A stretch of DNA of 64,000 nt from Myxococcales bacterium (lineage in GTDB: Bacteria; Myxococcota_A; Polyangia; Polyangiales; Houyiibacteriaceae): contig JAOTVB010000011.1 of the NCBI GenBank assembly GCA_029863605.1, positions 62,001-126,000 on the forward strand, written 5' to 3'. A model generated the notes under the pieces. The model was given only the letters and a program-made list of their open reading frames with translations. It searched no databases and was not told where the DNA came from. Below, piece after piece: positions 62,545 to 64,000 of the stretch. Numbering within the stretch: position 1 is the stretch's first letter; the number at the start of each line of letters is the position of its first letter. The position numbers were made by a program, and so were the translations under genes.

Positions 62545-63762
62545 TCATCGACCGGCGAAATACCGCGACATGAGCGCAGCGCTCTGCTCGACCAAAAACG
62601 CCTCCAAAACCGTCTCGCGACCGACCTCGGTGAGACGCTGGCGAAGTGTCGCATCGCCGACGAGTCGGCGCAGCTGGTCGGCTAGATCATCCCAGTCCGC
62701 AGGGCAGAACAGCAGTCCATTTTCATCGTGCCGGATCAGCTCTGGGACCCCGGCAATGCGAGGCGCGAGTACTGCAACGCCGAGGGCCATGGCCTCCATG
62801 AGAACCACTGGCAGGCCCTCCATCAGGCTCGCACTCACCAAAACGTCATGCTGTCGAATCGTTTGCAGCGTGGTTCTCTCGTCGAGTTGACCGAGGAGCG
62901 TCACCCGATTGGCAAGCCCCAGCTCGCCAATCCTGTCAAGGACGCTCTGCCTCTCTGGACCGTCCCCTACCAGCGAGAGGCTGAAATCAACCCCTCTGTT
63001 ACGAAGCTCGGCCACGGCTTGTAGAAGCCCTAGGTGACCCTTCTCGGGTGAAAGCCGTCCGACGCAGATGATCCGACAACCAGCGATCGATCGGTTCTGA
63101 TCTCGACCTTCGGGGAGAGCGTTCACCTCAATTCCGCAGTGGCAGATGAAGAGCTTGTTCCAATCGCGTGGATCGCAGTTCCGCATGGCCTGGGCCATGG
63201 TGAAATAGGAGGCGCAGGCCGCAAAGTCAGCACGCCGGAGTTTCTCCTTGAGCAGCAGCCCCGCCGGATAGTCGAACTCCGAGATGCCATGCAGCGTGAG
63301 ACTCCAGTTCAACCCGTAGTGAAAGCTTGCCAGCATGCCCACGATGGCAGCGGGGTTGGCGAAGTGATTGTGAAGGTGCGTGATCTCGCGGCGCCTCAGC
63401 TCCGAGGCCAGCAGGATCGCCTCCGCGAAGTAGAAGAACGCCCAGACGAGAGCGGTCATCCCGGGTACGCGATGACTGACGGCCAACTTCAACGTCCGGA
63501 AGTAGCGGAGCGGGTGAGCCCCCAACTCCCCTAGGTGGGCTGCGACCATCACCGCTGCTTCTCGCGCGCTCGTCGGAACGAGATAAAAGGTGCGTTCGCT
63601 TTCCCGCCGATCGACCTCGGTCAGCTGCCCCTCCCGCGCCGGGCGCCGGGCGCTGAATGTGCTGACCTCCACTCCTCGGCCACGTACGCCCGCGATCTCG
63701 CGCCGAATGAAGGTGTGAGAGGGACCCGGATAGCAGCTCGTCAGGTAGGCGACGTGAGTCAT
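62545..63762 (-). CDS. Glycosyltransferase family 4
   Basis: A 405-residue GT-B enzyme. It starts MTHVAYLTSCYPGPSHTFIRREI and has the acceptor-side TLHGISEFDYPAG, the central VGRLSPEKGHLGLLQAVAEL, LVGDGPERQSVLDRIGELGL, and the donor-binding SASLMEGLPVVLMEAMALGVAVLAPRIAGVPELI, an E-x7-E element. It is cytoplasmic and probably adds a hexose-type sugar from a nucleotide donor. The Met at 63762 lies 2 bases after the stop of the deacetylase fragment, so both are part of one minus-strand run with the methyltransferases. Confidence 0.92.
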   Translation of the reverse strand: MTHVAYLTSCYPGPSHTFIRREIAGVRGRGVEVSTFSARRPAREGQLTEVDRRESERTFYLVPTSAREAAVMVAAHLGELGAHPLRYFRTLKLAVSHRVPGMTALVWAFFYFAEAILLASELRRREITHLHNHFANPAAIVGMLASFHYGLNWSLTLHGISEFDYPAGLLLKEKLRRADFAACASYFTMAQAMRNCDPRDWNKLFICHCGIEVNALPEGRDQNRSIAGCRIICVGRLSPEKGHLGLLQAVAELRNRGVDFSLSLVGDGPERQSVLDRIGELGLANRVTLLGQLDERTTLQTIRQHDVLVSASLMEGLPVVLMEAMALGVAVLAPRIAGVPELIRHDENGLLFCPADWDDLADQLRRLVGDATLRQRLTEVGRETVLEAFLVEQSAALMSRYFAGR

Positions 63763-63764
63763 TG

Positions 63765-64000
63765 TTAGACGCCGAGATGGAGGCCACTGAGTCGCCAGGC
63801 TAGGCGCGGCGTTGACAGCAATCCGCTTTGCGAGCGCGTCGTGTGCGATTGGATATCGGAGCGCTTGAGAGTCCAGGGGTCGGCGTCCATCGGATTCGTC
63901 CCCCAATCGGTGGTGACCGCATGTGTGAATCCGGCCTTCTGGACCGCTCGGACCACCCGAGCGTCGTGATCGCCATTCGGATAACAAAAGGCCCCGACCT
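63765..64000 (-). CDS. Polysaccharide deacetylase family protein, C-terminal end (partial)
   Basis: The gene begins beyond the right edge; 78 codons are visible, ending in TAA at 63765. The peptide GAFCYPNGDHDARVVRAVQKAGFTHAVTTDWGTNP matches the C-terminal NodB-type pattern (FAYPxGxxD...V..AGF..AVTT..G.N), where the YPxGDHD segment lies near the final catalytic elements. NodB-type enzymes remove N-acetyl groups from amino sugars of polysaccharides or peptidoglycan. The metal-binding Asp and HxxxH motifs lie outside the window, so activity cannot be checked here. Confidence 0.82.
   Translation of the reverse strand, partial: VGAFCYPNGDHDARVVRAVQKAGFTHAVTTDWGTNPMDADPWTLKRSDIQSHTTRSQSGLLSTPRLAWRLSGLHLGV

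Noticed and set aside
1..64000. tRNA, rRNA, CRISPR, insertion sequence, prophage or plasmid origin.
   Set aside because: Scanned by eye on both strands: no cloverleaf T-loop in context, no spaced identical repeats, no transposase, integrase or replication-protein motifs were recognised.

Overview
The window looks like a chromosomal segment of a high-GC deltaproteobacterium-like bacterium, most likely Myxococcota (Polyangia or Sandaracinaceae type). This is inferred from gene content. Pointers are many outer-membrane-type lipoproteins with Gly-Gly-Thr or Ser-Gly-Met-Asp stalks and Cys-rich domains, a DUF1592/DUF1552 gene pair, a DUF1554 lipoprotein, an outer-membrane protein resembling the myxobacterial TIGR04551 family, and a PKS/NRPS pair with a monooxygenase built into a glycine adenylation domain as in myxothiazol MtaG. 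No rRNA, tRNA, CRISPR array, insertion sequence or prophage was recognised, and no gene-free stretch exceeds about 230 bases.

Positions 1-36.5 kb are a mosaic of short, mostly unlinked housekeeping and envelope genes. From the left they are: a penicillin-acylase tail; rhodanese and patatin lipoproteins; DUF72; a limonene-epoxide-hydrolase-like protein; an OprO/P-like porin; SlyD; two Cys-rich lipoproteins; a large putative outer-membrane protein; a DUF4156 lipoprotein; an orphan TRAP substrate-binding protein; an M19 dipeptidase; DUF924; an Atg22/UMF1-type MFS transporter; two Cys-rich lipoproteins, one with an internal domain duplication; a TM-helix-repeat channel-like protein coupled to an alkylsulfatase; an alternative-oxidase-like diiron protein; a BASS transporter; an NmrA-like oxidoreductase; an M50 protease with CBS domains coupled to an unknown protein; a saccharopine-dehydrogenase-like protein; a crotonase; a metzincin-like lipoprotein; FtsH; and the DUF1592/DUF1552 pair.

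Positions 36.5-64 kb form a surface-polysaccharide locus. It has a Wzy-like polymerase, a PA14 glycoside-hydrolase-like secreted protein, two family-2 glycosyltransferases, a family-4 glycosyltransferase, a Wzx flippase, two paralogous SGNH-like lipoproteins, two methyltransferases, a truncated GT61-like remnant and the start of a polysaccharide deacetylase gene at the right edge. In its middle, on the minus strand, sits an 11 kb PKS-NRPS pair. The PKS is KS-AT-KR-DH-ACP-TE. The NRPS is formyltransferase-like, degenerate condensation, A (glycine code) with an embedded luciferase-like monooxygenase, and PCP. A GNAT acetyltransferase and glycosyltransferases flank the pair on the same strand.

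The most interesting reading is that this minimal two-module assembly line makes a small acyl group or metabolite from glycine plus one malonate, and that it works with, or decorates, the polysaccharide made by the surrounding genes. That link is inferred from position only. No phosphopantetheinyl transferase and no initiating sugar-phosphate transferase are visible in the window.
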